Source: an uncultured Oscillospiraceae bacterium
Lineage (GTDB): Bacteria; Bacillota; Clostridia; Oscillospirales; Ruminococcaceae
Length of the DNA: 23,512 nt
Assembly (NCBI GenBank): GCA_934456315.1
Contig: CAKSHG010000012.1
Location: 1 to 23,512, forward strand
Reading direction: 5' to 3'
Below are positions 1-10,716 of this stretch, piece by piece (positions within the stretch are counted from its first letter, which is position 1; each line of letters opens with the position of its first letter). The notes below the pieces were generated by a model that was given only the letters and a program-made list of their open reading frames with translations, was not told the origin of the DNA and did no database searches. Position numbers and translations under genes: made by a program.

Positions 1-173
1 GTACGCTCGACATTGCCGTGATGGCATATCATCGTCGGTATCTTGAATCTTTCCAGCAGGACTTGCAGACCGAACGCACTCGCAATCGCGTCGGGGTCTG
101 GGAAATTATGAGTCTGGATAAACACCCGATGGCCTTTCAACAGGGCTATCAGCTCACTCAACTTAGGTGACAT
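1..173 (-). CDS. DHH-family phosphoesterase, N-terminal part (partial)
   Basis: Reading the minus strand from an ATG at 173 gives 57 codons that stay open to the window edge. The peptide contains THNFPDPDAIASAFGLQ at about residues 22-38, the first metal-binding motif of DHH phosphoesterases (compare the usual H-x-x-PDxDAIGS). This family includes NrnA/RecJ-like exonucleases and nucleotide phosphatases that use a two-metal centre. The start is supported by AAGGAG at 180-185, six bases upstream, and by a good promoter at 238-266. Only about 57 residues are visible, so the DHHA1 domain and the exact subfamily cannot be judged. It is transcribed away from the rest of the window and is probably unrelated to the glycan genes. 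Confidence 0.8.
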   Translation of the reverse strand, partial: MSPKLSELIALLKGHRVFIQTHNFPDPDAIASAFGLQVLLERFKIPTMICHHGNVER

Positions 174-237
174 TAGGCACTCCTTATCGCAGATTATTCC
201 GGAGGAGCCTACGATCAACTCCACACCAGTTATCACT

Positions 238-266
238 ATTTTATCACAATCTTTCAGAAAAATCAA
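238..266 (-). promoter_or_regulatory. Sigma-A promoter of the DHH phosphoesterase gene
   Basis: On the minus strand TTGATT (261-266) is followed after 17 bases by TAAAAT (238-243). The expected start is near 231, giving a leader of about 58 bases before the ATG at 173. Confidence 0.75.
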
Positions 267-408
267 TAGATTTTTCCAAATATAATATATTATTTAAGGT
301 AATTTTTTATCACAACATACGTTGTATCAAACGCATTTTTAGCTAAATTCACAAATCGCATTATGGTAAATTGTGAATATCTACAACAGGGGGAGTTTAT
401 CAAAATCA
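267..408. other. AT-rich intergenic stretch with an inverted repeat
   Basis: No gene is visible here. The stretch is much more AT-rich than its surroundings and lies between the promoter of the left gene and the terminator of the solute-binding protein gene. It contains an 8-bp perfect inverted repeat, ATTCACAA at 347-354 and TTGTGAAT at 371-378, 16 bases apart, which could be an operator or weak hairpin. I see no RNA gene or riboswitch. Confidence 0.5.
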
Positions 409-439
409 AAAGGACCCTACGCTGGCGGTAAGGTCCTTT
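409..439 (-). terminator. Rho-independent terminator of the solute-binding protein gene
   Basis: AAAGGACC (409-416) and GGTCCTTT (432-439) form an 8-bp stem around a 15-base loop, just past the stop codon at 446-448. On the minus strand the stem runs into TTTTGATTTTG, a usable U-rich tail. Confidence 0.75.
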
Positions 440-445
440 CATTTA

Positions 446-1945
446 TCAGCCGTTGATTATCGAATCAATTACAGGCGAATACTCCGCGCTCAGCTTCGTG
501 AACGACTCTCCGTGGAACATCGGGTCGAACAGTATCGTGTTGCAGATAGTCTTGAGGTCGTCGTTGAAGCCCCAGCAGTCGTCAAACGTGAAGCTGAACT
601 TCGTGGGGTCCGTCATATCCTGCCACAGGTCGTACTGACGCTCGTCCCATACAAGCGCCCACTTCTGGAGCCCCTCATACTTGCCGCTGGTGAAGTAAAC
701 AGGCTCCGGGTTTACCGCTTCCTGCTTCTTAGTCGCGTTCACAGCCGGGTCGGTTTCGTATACGCGGCAGAGATTTATCCAGTCAAGCGCGCCCTTCTTG
801 TTCTTAGCGCCCTTTGCGATGAGGTATCCGAACGTGTCGTAAGCAATGTAGTACTTGTCAGCCTGCGGGTCGCGCGGGAACGGTACGAACGCGAAATCCG
901 ACACCGTATTGCAGATGTCGTCCGCTGCGCCCGGCTTGTTCTGTATCTGACCTGCCGCCGCGCCGTAGGTCCACTCGGGATTCATTCCCAGGAACAGGAT
1001 ACGGTCGGAGTTTTCAGCCCACAGCTGCGGGGATACCCAGTCGCCTATCTCGTTCTGATAGGTCAGGCCGTTCCTGTAGAGGTCTGCGCAGTACTCCATC
1101 GCGCGGGATACGTTGATGTCGCTGATGTTGTTCTTCGCTGTGCCGTCCTCCTGAACCTTTACGAGCGAGGTTCCGGTGGTCGCGATGAAGCTCATCGCGC
1201 CCTCGCCTGCGTAGCCGATGTGGCTGTCGTCAGCGTTGCACCAGTCGATGAGAAGCTGCTTGAACGTGTCCCAGGTCCACTGGTTGTTCATGTAGAGGTC
1301 GTAGGGGTCCTCCAGCGCGTATTCCTCCAGGGACTTGCGGTTGTAGTTCAGCGCAAAGTTCGTGGTTATGCGGTAGGGGTAGTAATAGTGCTTGCCCTTG
1401 TACGCGAAGCGCTCCGCAGTTTCAGCCATGCCCGACCACAGCGGGGAGGTAATGTCGATGTCGCCGTCAAGCGGTTCGTACATGTTCTTGCTCATTCCGG
1501 TCGGGAAGGACTGCCACTCGTATCTTACGATATCCGGCGAATCGTCGGAAGATATCATCGTTGCGAGCTTCTCGAAATATGCCGCGCCGCTGGTGGTGGA
1601 AACATACTGAATGTCGCCGCCGTACAGCTCGCTGTTGAATATCTTGTACTGCTCGGACGCGCTGCCGTCAGTGATGAGGTCGTAGTAGCCCAGCCATACG
1701 ATGGTTCCGCTGTTGCCGTCCGGAGTGTAGGCGTCGGTGCCGACTTCCTTTATCTCTGCGTCGGTGGGAGCGTTGTCGTCCGGGTCTGTGGTGGTCGTTG
1801 CGACTGTCGTGGTCACTGCCGGAGCGCCCGGTGTATTGCCGGAATCGGCTCCGCTGGATACTGCGGCTTCCTCGTCGCAGGCGGTCAGGCTTACCAGCAT
1901 TGCCGCTGTCAGCACGCCGCTAAGTATTCTTTTAGATGTTGTCAT
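446..1945 (-). CDS. ABC transporter sugar-binding lipoprotein (extracellular solute-binding family 1)
   Basis: A 499-residue extracellular receptor, predicted to capture an oligosaccharide and deliver it to an ABC permease. The ATG at 1945 is chosen because AGGAGG sits six bases upstream; an in-frame start at 1972 has no such site and lies inside the foldback element. The N terminus is a lipoprotein signal (KRILSG, hydrophobic core, LTAC with Cys23), followed by an acidic/Thr-rich linker to about residue 65. The rest reads like a family 1 sugar-binding protein, for example WTWDTFKQLLIDWC and FGYLIAKGAKNKKGALDWI. Its neighbours upstream are two beta-galactosidase-type GH2 genes on the same strand, which fits a galactoside ligand. 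No permease or ATPase gene is in the window, so it is an orphan receptor here. It has its own promoter with a cre-like site, but read-through from the GH2 operon is possible because no terminator lies between. Confidence 0.88.
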   Translation of the reverse strand: MTTSKRILSGVLTAAMLVSLTACDEEAAVSSGADSGNTPGAPAVTTTVATTTTDPDDNAPTDAEIKEVGTDAYTPDGNSGTIVWLGYYDLITDGSASEQYKIFNSELYGGDIQYVSTTSGAAYFEKLATMISSDDSPDIVRYEWQSFPTGMSKNMYEPLDGDIDITSPLWSGMAETAERFAYKGKHYYYPYRITTNFALNYNRKSLEEYALEDPYDLYMNNQWTWDTFKQLLIDWCNADDSHIGYAGEGAMSFIATTGTSLVKVQEDGTAKNNISDINVSRAMEYCADLYRNGLTYQNEIGDWVSPQLWAENSDRILFLGMNPEWTYGAAAGQIQNKPGAADDICNTVSDFAFVPFPRDPQADKYYIAYDTFGYLIAKGAKNKKGALDWINLCRVYETDPAVNATKKQEAVNPEPVYFTSGKYEGLQKWALVWDERQYDLWQDMTDPTKFSFTFDDCWGFNDDLKTICNTILFDPMFHGESFTKLSAEYSPVIDSIING

Positions 1946-1966
1946 TGATTTCCTCCTGATTTTAAT

Positions 1967-2161
1967 GGTCACCTCTAAAATCCGGTTTGAAAAGGGAAAA
2001 TTGGCAGAGTGCGCCGAATGCGAGGAGGTGCAGCACGATGCTGCAGAGCGAAATAACCGAGTGACGGCATGGACGCCGTCACATCAGAAATTTCGCTCGT
2101 TGACAGAAGCAGGCGGCGTGCTATGCTCATTTTCACTCAAGCGAGGTTTTTAGAGGTGACC
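1967..2161. mobile_element. 195-bp foldback / MITE-like element
   Basis: The segment is bounded by perfect 14-bp terminal inverted repeats, GGTCACCTCTAAAA at 1967-1980 and its complement at 2148-2161. The two halves keep matching imperfectly inward: GAAAAT and GCGCCG/CGGCGT blocks, then GAGCGAAAT (2046-2054) against ATTTCGCTC (2090-2098), then GTGACGGC against GCCGTCAC around 2061-2082 with a 6-base loop. A small extra hairpin (TGCAGCA/TGCTGCA, 2029-2045) sits on the left arm. It has no coding capacity and no clear target-site duplication. It lies between the promoter and the ribosome binding site of the solute-binding protein gene, so its RNA copy would form most of that leader. A structured regulatory leader of other origin is the alternative. 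Confidence 0.65.
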
Positions 2162-2179
2162 TATATGATGTCATCATCA

Positions 2180-2194
2180 AGATAACGTTTACAT
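2180..2194 (-). promoter_or_regulatory. cre-like operator (CcpA/LacI-family)
   Basis: The minus strand reads ATGTAAACGTTATCT, which fits every fixed position of the Gram-positive cre consensus WTGNAANCGNWNNCW. It overlaps the end of the -10 box and covers the expected start point, an arrangement suited to repression by a LacI-family protein such as CcpA. Confidence 0.7.
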
Positions 2195-2221
2195 TATACA
2201 CCTTTCCGAAGAAAAATGCAA
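2193..2221 (-). promoter_or_regulatory. Sigma-A promoter of the solute-binding protein gene
   Basis: TTGCAT (minus strand, 2216-2221), 17-base spacer, TATAAT (2193-2198). The start is expected near 2186, giving a leader of about 240 bases that includes the foldback element. The -35 box is only about 16 bases beyond the stop codon of the upstream GH2 gene. Confidence 0.8.
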
Positions 2222-2236
2222 GTAAAAATCAGGTAA

Positions 2237-5200
2237 TTACTTAATAAATCTGAAGAATTTAAAATCAAAGTCGCTGCCCGGGAGGAACGTGAAGCTTATT
2301 TTCTGCTTTCCGGAAACGCCCTCCAGCGGGAATTCCCGCTCGACATACCCGTCCTCGCCGTCCGTGCGGAACTCGCAGAGGATACGCTGACCATCTCCGG
2401 TGGTGAGATGAATGCTGTTCAGCGGCAGCGGAGAACGTCCGCAGATCACCAGCTTCGCGGGCTGCTCATCAGTGAAGTCGAACTCGCCGAAGTCGAGCAC
2501 CACGTTGTTGCCGATGCCGGTCACCTCGTCGCCGCTCCGCGTGAATTTGTCGCCGTAGATCTGCTGCGCCTGCCCCGCGCAGTTCTCCGCGAACTCGCGG
2601 CGGGCGCGCTCGAACGTGAATCCGCTCATCTGGTAGCCGCAGTCGGTCATCATGCAGATGGTGTGAACTCCCCGGAGCTTCTTCGACAGCCTGTAGGTTT
2701 CCGGAATGAATACCATCCAGTCGGGCTTCTCGTGGTAGGTATATTCGCCGAGAAGCTCGCCCTCGCCGGGAATCCCGTCGAATATCCACAGCTTCACGGG
2801 GTCGAGGGTGTTCGCCCATATCGCGACGGTCACGGTGTCGGAGCCGTCCGCGCCGAAGTCAACGTTATCATACGCCGCCCAGGAATTTCCGCCGAACGCG
2901 AAGCCGACTCCCCTGCTGACGCCGCTGCAAATGTTCTCGCTCGCCCTGGAGTACAGCCCGCCCGGCACGAACCCGTAGGGGTCGATGAACGCCGCGCCCA
3001 GCCCGCTCGCAGTGAACGGCAGTACCGACAGGATATGCACGCGCTCCGTTCCGTTCCGGCACAGCGCGCGGAGGTAGAACTCCCCGTCGCCCTTGGCGCG
3101 GACGGTAACGGTTCCGTCTGCATTAACGGAGCACTCCGCGATGTTCGTGTCGATACCGGTGATGTTGGTCACGCGATACTCTATCTCCCCTGCCATGTCC
3201 GCGTTCACCGGGAATATCAGCGTTTTCACGGTTATCTCGCGGCGGTCCGGCGTGAACTCCAGCGAATCTGCGAGCAGCTCCACCTTGCGGACGGGCATTT
3301 CGTCGCTCCTGCCGCACTCGGTCGGCGCGAACTCCAGCGTTTCATTGCAGGAAACGCCGCTTTCGTGCTCCGCCGTTTCCGCTTTCAGCGTTACCTCGCA
3401 GCCGGGAAGCCCCGGTGACTGCAACGTCACGCGGATATCTCCGGCTTCCTCGGTCGCGCCTATCACCGCCAGCAGCCTGCCGGAAAACAGCCTGCGGGAC
3501 GTCCCCTTGTACTGGTCGTAATCGGTGCTGTCGCCGTTGTCAAGTCCCATCAGCCTGCCTGCGCCCTCTACCGTGACGTTCACCCGGTTGGCTGCGTTGG
3601 CGCAGAACGTTCCGTTCTCGTCGTATGCTGCTATCTCGAGGTATATCAGGTCGCTTCCGTCCGCGCGGATAACAGTCTTGTCCGGGACCGCCTCCAGCCT
3701 TACCGCGTCGCCGAACGAGCGTACGCGATCCTCCGCGATGATACTGCCGTTTTCATCATACGCCAGGGCTTTCAGCTCCCCCTTGTGGTAGGGGATAATG
3801 TAGTCGGCGGTGAGCTTCTGACCGTGGGCGTGGTCGATGTCGAATGCGCCCTGGGAGGTTCCGTTCAGGAACAGCTCGACCCGCGGCGCGTTGGAGCACA
3901 CTCTAACGTCTATCGGCTGACCCTCGTTGAAGTCCCAGTGCGGGAAAATGTGCACGAACGGCGACTTCTTGCAGTCCGTCCACTCCGCGCGGAAAACATA
4001 GGCGCTGTCCTTGGGGAAGCCTGCGGTGTCGTACTGCCCGAAGTAGGAATTCTTCGTGCTGTACGGGGTCGGCTCGCCGATGTAGTCGAAGCCCGTCCAG
4101 ATGAACTGCCCGGCGCAGAATTCCGCGTCGCGGTCCTTTATTATGCAGTCCTCGGTGTTCTTCGCGCCCCAGCCGGTGCAGCTGTTGCCCACCGAGGAGC
4201 ACTGCTCATCGTCGTCCGCAAGGACGGTCTGGGAAAGCGGGAAGTGGTAGATACCGCGGCTCTGTACCACCGAGGCGGTTTCGCTGCCGTATATCGCCCA
4301 GTCCGGGTGAGCCTTGTGGTGCTCATCGTAGAGCCGCTCGCCGTAGTTGTAGCCGACCAGCTTCAGTATATCCGCGCACTTCTGACCGTTCTCCCACTGC
4401 ATGTAGTTCGAGCCGAACGTCGCATGACCGTTGCCATTCGGGTCGTGGAGCGTCACCAGCCGCTTCAGCAGAGATGTGACCTCCTGACCGCGCTCGTCCG
4501 CGTGGGTGTCGAATATCTCGTTGCCTACGCTCCAGCCGATGATGGAGGGGTGATTGCGGTCGCGGCGTATCCAGGAAGCGACGTCCTTTTCCACCCACTT
4601 GTCAAAGAACCGCGCGTAATCGTAGTCGGTCTTGCTGCGCTCCCACATGTCGAATCCCTCGGAGAGCACCAGCATGCCGAATTCGTCCGCAAGCTCCATG
4701 AATTCCTGCGCCGGCATGTTGTGTGAGGTACGGATAGCGTTTACGCCCATCTCGCGGAGCTTTGTGAACCTGCGGAGTATCGCCGCCCGGTTGGAAACCG
4801 CGCCCAGGCAGCCGTTGTCGTGGTGCTCGCAGGAACCGTGCAGCTTTACATGCCGCCCGTTGAGCAGGAATCCCCGGTCGGCGGTGAACTCTGCCGTGCG
4901 GAATCCGAATCGCTGCGAGATACGCTGAATGACGTCCCCGCCGCAGACTATCTCGGACACCAGCGTGTACAGATTCGGGGATTCGATATCCCACAGCGCC
5001 GGGGAATCGACGCGCAGCGTCTGCGCCGTTACGGAATACGCTGCGTCGTCAACACGCACGGCTTCGGGAATGCAGGAAGCGTCCGCCGCGCAGGCGTCGG
5101 ATTCCGCCGAAGCGACCGCGTTGCCGGAGGGGTCGAGCACCGTCTGGCGGAGCCGCGTCCCCGCGACTGGAGTTCCCTCCGGGCGCAGCACCTCGGAGGT

Positions 5201-5710
5201 GACGTTCACGTTCCAGGATTCGCCGCGCTTTTCGGTGGAGATGTACACGCCGTCGTTCCCGAAGTGGGTTTCCGGGGATTCGCACAGCCAGACGTTACGG
5301 TAGATCCCCGCGCCGGAATACCAACGTGAGTTCGGGGCGTAGTGGTCTACCCGAACAACAATGTAATTATCTCCATCTCTGATGCGGTCCGTGATATCAA
5401 ACTGGAACGCGGAGTAGCCGTACTTCCACTCGCCGACAAGTCTGCCGTTGACGTACACGCTCGAAGCCATGTATACGCCGTCGAACCGGATATAGGTGCG
5501 CACACCGGGCTTCTTCGCATAGGTGAATATTTTCCGGTACCAGCCGGAGGATGTTTCGTACAGGTCGTTAGTGTTGTATATCAGCCAGTCGTGCGGGAGG
5601 TCTACGGGTTCGAATCCCCAGACAACGAACTGCACGTCAACAGAGGTTTTTTTAAATCCCCAGCCATCGCAGAACAGACGGCGGTTTTCGTAGGTGTCGC
5701 AGAAACTCAT
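2237..5710 (-). CDS. Multidomain GH2 glycoside hydrolase (beta-galactosidase type, DUF4982-containing)
   Basis: A 1157-residue enzyme predicted to remove a terminal sugar, most likely beta-galactose, from oligosaccharides in the cytoplasm; there is no signal peptide. Domains in order: GH2 jelly-roll (about 10-150), immunoglobulin-like domain (about 160-270), TIM barrel (about 275-600), a DUF4982-like domain, a GH2 C-terminal Ig-like domain (DENGTFCANAANRVNV...MGLDNGD), then about 350 residues of beta-rich C terminus with jelly-roll, CBM-like features. The acid/base glutamate is E398 in GWSVGNEIFD and the probable nucleophile is E477 in YGSETASV. The ATG at 5710 follows AAGGAG in the last codons of the upstream lacZ gene and is one base after its stop, so translation is probably coupled. 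Activity on beta-glucuronide or another beta-glycoside cannot be excluded. Confidence 0.88.
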   Translation of the reverse strand: MSFCDTYENRRLFCDGWGFKKTSVDVQFVVWGFEPVDLPHDWLIYNTNDLYETSSGWYRKIFTYAKKPGVRTYIRFDGVYMASSVYVNGRLVGEWKYGYSAFQFDITDRIRDGDNYIVVRVDHYAPNSRWYSGAGIYRNVWLCESPETHFGNDGVYISTEKRGESWNVNVTSEVLRPEGTPVAGTRLRQTVLDPSGNAVASAESDACAADASCIPEAVRVDDAAYSVTAQTLRVDSPALWDIESPNLYTLVSEIVCGGDVIQRISQRFGFRTAEFTADRGFLLNGRHVKLHGSCEHHDNGCLGAVSNRAAILRRFTKLREMGVNAIRTSHNMPAQEFMELADEFGMLVLSEGFDMWERSKTDYDYARFFDKWVEKDVASWIRRDRNHPSIIGWSVGNEIFDTHADERGQEVTSLLKRLVTLHDPNGNGHATFGSNYMQWENGQKCADILKLVGYNYGERLYDEHHKAHPDWAIYGSETASVVQSRGIYHFPLSQTVLADDDEQCSSVGNSCTGWGAKNTEDCIIKDRDAEFCAGQFIWTGFDYIGEPTPYSTKNSYFGQYDTAGFPKDSAYVFRAEWTDCKKSPFVHIFPHWDFNEGQPIDVRVCSNAPRVELFLNGTSQGAFDIDHAHGQKLTADYIIPYHKGELKALAYDENGSIIAEDRVRSFGDAVRLEAVPDKTVIRADGSDLIYLEIAAYDENGTFCANAANRVNVTVEGAGRLMGLDNGDSTDYDQYKGTSRRLFSGRLLAVIGATEEAGDIRVTLQSPGLPGCEVTLKAETAEHESGVSCNETLEFAPTECGRSDEMPVRKVELLADSLEFTPDRREITVKTLIFPVNADMAGEIEYRVTNITGIDTNIAECSVNADGTVTVRAKGDGEFYLRALCRNGTERVHILSVLPFTASGLGAAFIDPYGFVPGGLYSRASENICSGVSRGVGFAFGGNSWAAYDNVDFGADGSDTVTVAIWANTLDPVKLWIFDGIPGEGELLGEYTYHEKPDWMVFIPETYRLSKKLRGVHTICMMTDCGYQMSGFTFERARREFAENCAGQAQQIYGDKFTRSGDEVTGIGNNVVLDFGEFDFTDEQPAKLVICGRSPLPLNSIHLTTGDGQRILCEFRTDGEDGYVEREFPLEGVSGKQKISFTFLPGSDFDFKFFRFIK

Positions 5711-5711
5711 G

Positions 5712-8744
<3,033 letters not shown>

Positions 8745-8746
8745 TC

Positions 8747-8775
8747 ATTGTACAGCATATTGACAGCGCTGTCAA
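8747..8775 (-). promoter_or_regulatory. Sigma-A promoter of the lacZ-GH2 operon
   Basis: Minus strand: TTGACA (8770-8775), 17-base spacer, TACAAT (8747-8752). The -35 box lies in the right half of the 18-bp palindrome. The leader to the lacZ ATG is only about 20 bases. Confidence 0.85.
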
Positions 8776-8776
8776 T
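8759..8776. promoter_or_regulatory. 18-bp perfect palindrome, candidate shared operator
   Basis: ATTGACAGCGCTGTCAAT is its own reverse complement. Each half contains a TTGACA -35 box, one for lacZ (leftward) and one for the araC-type gene (rightward). A protein bound here would block both promoters. The two polymerase sites also overlap and should exclude each other. Confidence 0.75.
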
Positions 8777-8788
8777 AGATGATATTAT
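8760..8788 (+). promoter_or_regulatory. Sigma-A promoter of the AraC-family gene
   Basis: TTGACA (8760-8765), 17-base spacer, TATTAT (8783-8788). The start is expected near 8795. That excludes an upstream in-frame ATG at 8779 as the translation start and supports the TTG at 8824. Confidence 0.8.
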
Positions 8789-8823
8789 TATTTTATAACG
8801 ATATGAATATAGGAGGTGCTTTT

Positions 8824-9633
8824 TTGGTATATTCGGATTACCCCATTCTGCGCGACGAGCAGAAGCTCCCGCTGTTCCTGATGAACATGGGTCTGCACCT
8901 CTGTCAGGACCATGTTATCCGCCCGGAGGGGCACAGCTCGCCGCAGATACTTTTCTGCACCCGGGGAAGCGGAACGCTCGTCGTGGACGGCAGGAAATAT
9001 GCCGTCCCGGCGTGCTCGGCGGTGTTCCTCCCGGCGGCTTATCCGCACGAATACTACGCAAACGAGGACGTCTGGGACATTCACTGGGTCATGCCGGGAG
9101 GGTACGCCGCCGAGGATATCCTAAGGCAGTTCGGGCTGGACAGACCCATGGTCTGCGAACTTGGCGACGTGCGAATGATGGAGCACCTTTTCCGCAAAAT
9201 GCACGACGCGATCCGTGCGGACAGCTTCTTCGGGAACTACAGGGCCTCCGGGTATTTGTATGATTTTCTTATCGAGCTGTACCGTATAATTTCCGCAAAG
9301 GGGACTTCCGGCGCGCCCTCCCCGGCGCTGATGAGGGCGCTCGACCTCGTCAGCGGGAGCTTCGCGCAGCCCCTCGGAATGGCGGAGCTGTGCGCTGCGG
9401 CGGGGGTTTCCAGCCAGCATCTGTGCCTGCTGTTCCGTACAACGCTCGGGCTGCGCCCGATGGAGTACATCGCCCGGCGGCGTATCCAGGAAGCGAAAGC
9501 GCTGCTGACCTCCACCGGGCTTAGTATCGGCGATATCGCAGAGCAGACCGGATTCGGCTCGGAAAGCTACTTCTGCAAGCTCTTCCGGAAATACGAGGGG
9601 ATAACCCCCACCGCGTTCCGCAATACCAAATAA
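8824..9633 (+). CDS. AraC-family transcriptional regulator (cupin sensor)
   Basis: A 269-residue regulator. The N-terminal half is a cupin-like sugar-sensing domain (QILFCTRGSGTLVVDGRKY, VFLPAAYPHEYY). The C-terminal 90 residues hold the two helix-turn-helix units of AraC/XylS proteins: MAELCAAAGVSSQHLCLLFR for the first, and IGDIAEQTGFGSESYFCKLFRKYEGITP, the usual signature, for the second. I place the start at a TTG (8824) because AGGAGGT lies seven bases upstream and the predicted transcript begins near 8795; an in-frame ATG at 8779 would not be transcribed. It is divergent from lacZ and probably controls that operon, with a galactoside or its product as ligand. It resembles the AraC gene at 20950-21762 in layout and in the PMEYIARRR/PMEYLARKR segment. 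Confidence 0.9.
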   Translation: MVYSDYPILRDEQKLPLFLMNMGLHLCQDHVIRPEGHSSPQILFCTRGSGTLVVDGRKYAVPACSAVFLPAAYPHEYYANEDVWDIHWVMPGGYAAEDILRQFGLDRPMVCELGDVRMMEHLFRKMHDAIRADSFFGNYRASGYLYDFLIELYRIISAKGTSGAPSPALMRALDLVSGSFAQPLGMAELCAAAGVSSQHLCLLFRTTLGLRPMEYIARRRIQEAKALLTSTGLSIGDIAEQTGFGSESYFCKLFRKYEGITPTAFRNTK

Positions 9634-9649
9634 CGCCGGCGCCCCGGGC

Positions 9650-9678
9650 TTGATTATTCTGACGGATTATGTTATAAT
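9650..9678 (+). promoter_or_regulatory. Sigma-A promoter of the TAXI-gltS operon
   Basis: TTGATT (9650-9655), 17-base spacer, TATAAT (9673-9678). The start near 9685 leaves a leader of about 24 bases before the ATG at 9709. Confidence 0.85.
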
Positions 9679-9708
9679 AAAGTGAGTAAACACGAAAGGA
9701 ACGATAGA

Positions 9709-10701
9709 ATGAATATAAAGAAACTGCTGCTTTCAGCGGCGGCTGTGCTTCTTTCGCTGACGGCGCTGTGCTCCTGCGGCGAGAATGCGGAGCTGCGGCT
9801 CGGCACGGGAAATCCCGGCGGTATCTACTACGCCTACGGGACCATGCTCCGGGAGCTTGACGACTGTGGTATCGCCGTCAAGAAAACCGAAGGCTCCCGC
9901 GCTAACATGCGGCTCATGAACGAGGGGTTCCTTGACCTCGCCATCGTGCAGAGCGACGTGCTCTATGAGGCGGCGAGCGGCACCGGCGCGTTCGAGGGCG
10001 CTCCGGTGAACTCCGTCAGAGCCGTTGCCGGGCTTTACTACGAGGCTTTCCAGATAGTCACGCGCGGCGATTCCGGGATAGTATCCCTTGCCGACCTCAA
10101 GGGGCGGAAGATATCCGTCGGCGAGGAAGGCTCCGGCGTTGCGAAAAACGCGGAGTACCTGCTGCTTTCCGCAGGTATCCCCTACAGCTCGGTCGAAACG
10201 GTGAACATGTCCTACGCGGAATCCGCGGCAGCGCTCGAAAGCGGCGAGATAGACGCGTTCTTCGCTATCCTCGGCGCCCCCGCGACCGTTATAACCGAGC
10301 TTGCGCAGAACTGCGAAATCGCGTTCATTCCGCTGGACGAGCGCACTGTCGCTTCGATGACCGAGCTTTACTCCGGCTACTACGCAATGACTATCCCGGC
10401 GGGTACATACTCCGGGCAGACCGGGGATATCCCAACCGTCGGCGTAAAGGCTGTGCTGACCGCCGACAGCCGCGTCAGCAGCGAAAGTATCCGCGCAGTC
10501 ACTGCGGTGCTGTTCGAGAAAGCCGCAGAGCTCAAATACACCATGACCGTTCCCGCGCCGGATATCGAATTCGCCGTGACGGATATACCCTGCCGCTTCC
10601 ACCAGGGCGCGGCGGACTACTATTCCTGGAACGGCGTCACCGTCAGCACTGAATCCGCCTCATCTCCGGCTGGGCTTCTGCTTGCCGCGACCGGCGATTA
10701 A
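9709..10701 (+). CDS. TAXI-family solute-binding lipoprotein
   Basis: A 330-residue membrane-tethered receptor. The TAXI family hallmark is clear after the signal: LRLGTGNPGGIYYAYGTMLREL (about 29-50), then KTEGSRANMRLMNEGFLDLAIVQSDV and a second lobe with GSGVAKNAEYLLLSAGI. The signal sequence ends in LCSC, with Cys23 the likely lipidated residue. The ATG at 9709 is chosen over an in-frame GTG at 9682, which lies at or before the predicted transcript start. TAXI receptors usually work with TRAP permeases; none is present, and the next gene is gltS, whose ribosome binding site begins at this gene's stop codon. At least one TAXI receptor (from Vibrio cholerae) is known to bind glutamate, so a glutamate or related acid ligand is a reasonable inference. 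Confidence 0.88.
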   Translation: MNIKKLLLSAAAVLLSLTALCSCGENAELRLGTGNPGGIYYAYGTMLRELDDCGIAVKKTEGSRANMRLMNEGFLDLAIVQSDVLYEAASGTGAFEGAPVNSVRAVAGLYYEAFQIVTRGDSGIVSLADLKGRKISVGEEGSGVAKNAEYLLLSAGIPYSSVETVNMSYAESAAALESGEIDAFFAILGAPATVITELAQNCEIAFIPLDERTVASMTELYSGYYAMTIPAGTYSGQTGDIPTVGVKAVLTADSRVSSESIRAVTAVLFEKAAELKYTMTVPAPDIEFAVTDIPCRFHQGAADYYSWNGVTVSTESASSPAGLLLAATGD

Positions 10702-10716
10702 GGAGGTACTATTCTA

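Noticed and set aside
512..1948. Long plus-strand open frame opposite the solute-binding protein gene
   Set aside because: It is a mirror of the GC-rich codon positions of the real minus-strand gene. Its product has no recognisable domain, and the minus-strand frame has a lipoprotein signal, ribosome binding site, promoter and terminator.
1967..2161. Insertion sequence with a transposase
   Set aside because: The inverted-repeat element is only 195 bp and contains no reading frame resembling a transposase. No transposase gene is elsewhere in the window.
8779..8823. Upstream ATG as the start of the AraC gene next to lacZ
   Set aside because: It lies at the promoter's -10 region (TATTAT 8783-8788), before the expected transcript start. 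The TTG at 8824 has AGGAGGT at the right distance.
9709..10701. A TRAP transporter system
   Set aside because: No gene for a TRAP membrane subunit (4TM/12TM or fused) is present. The adjacent transporter is clearly GltS.
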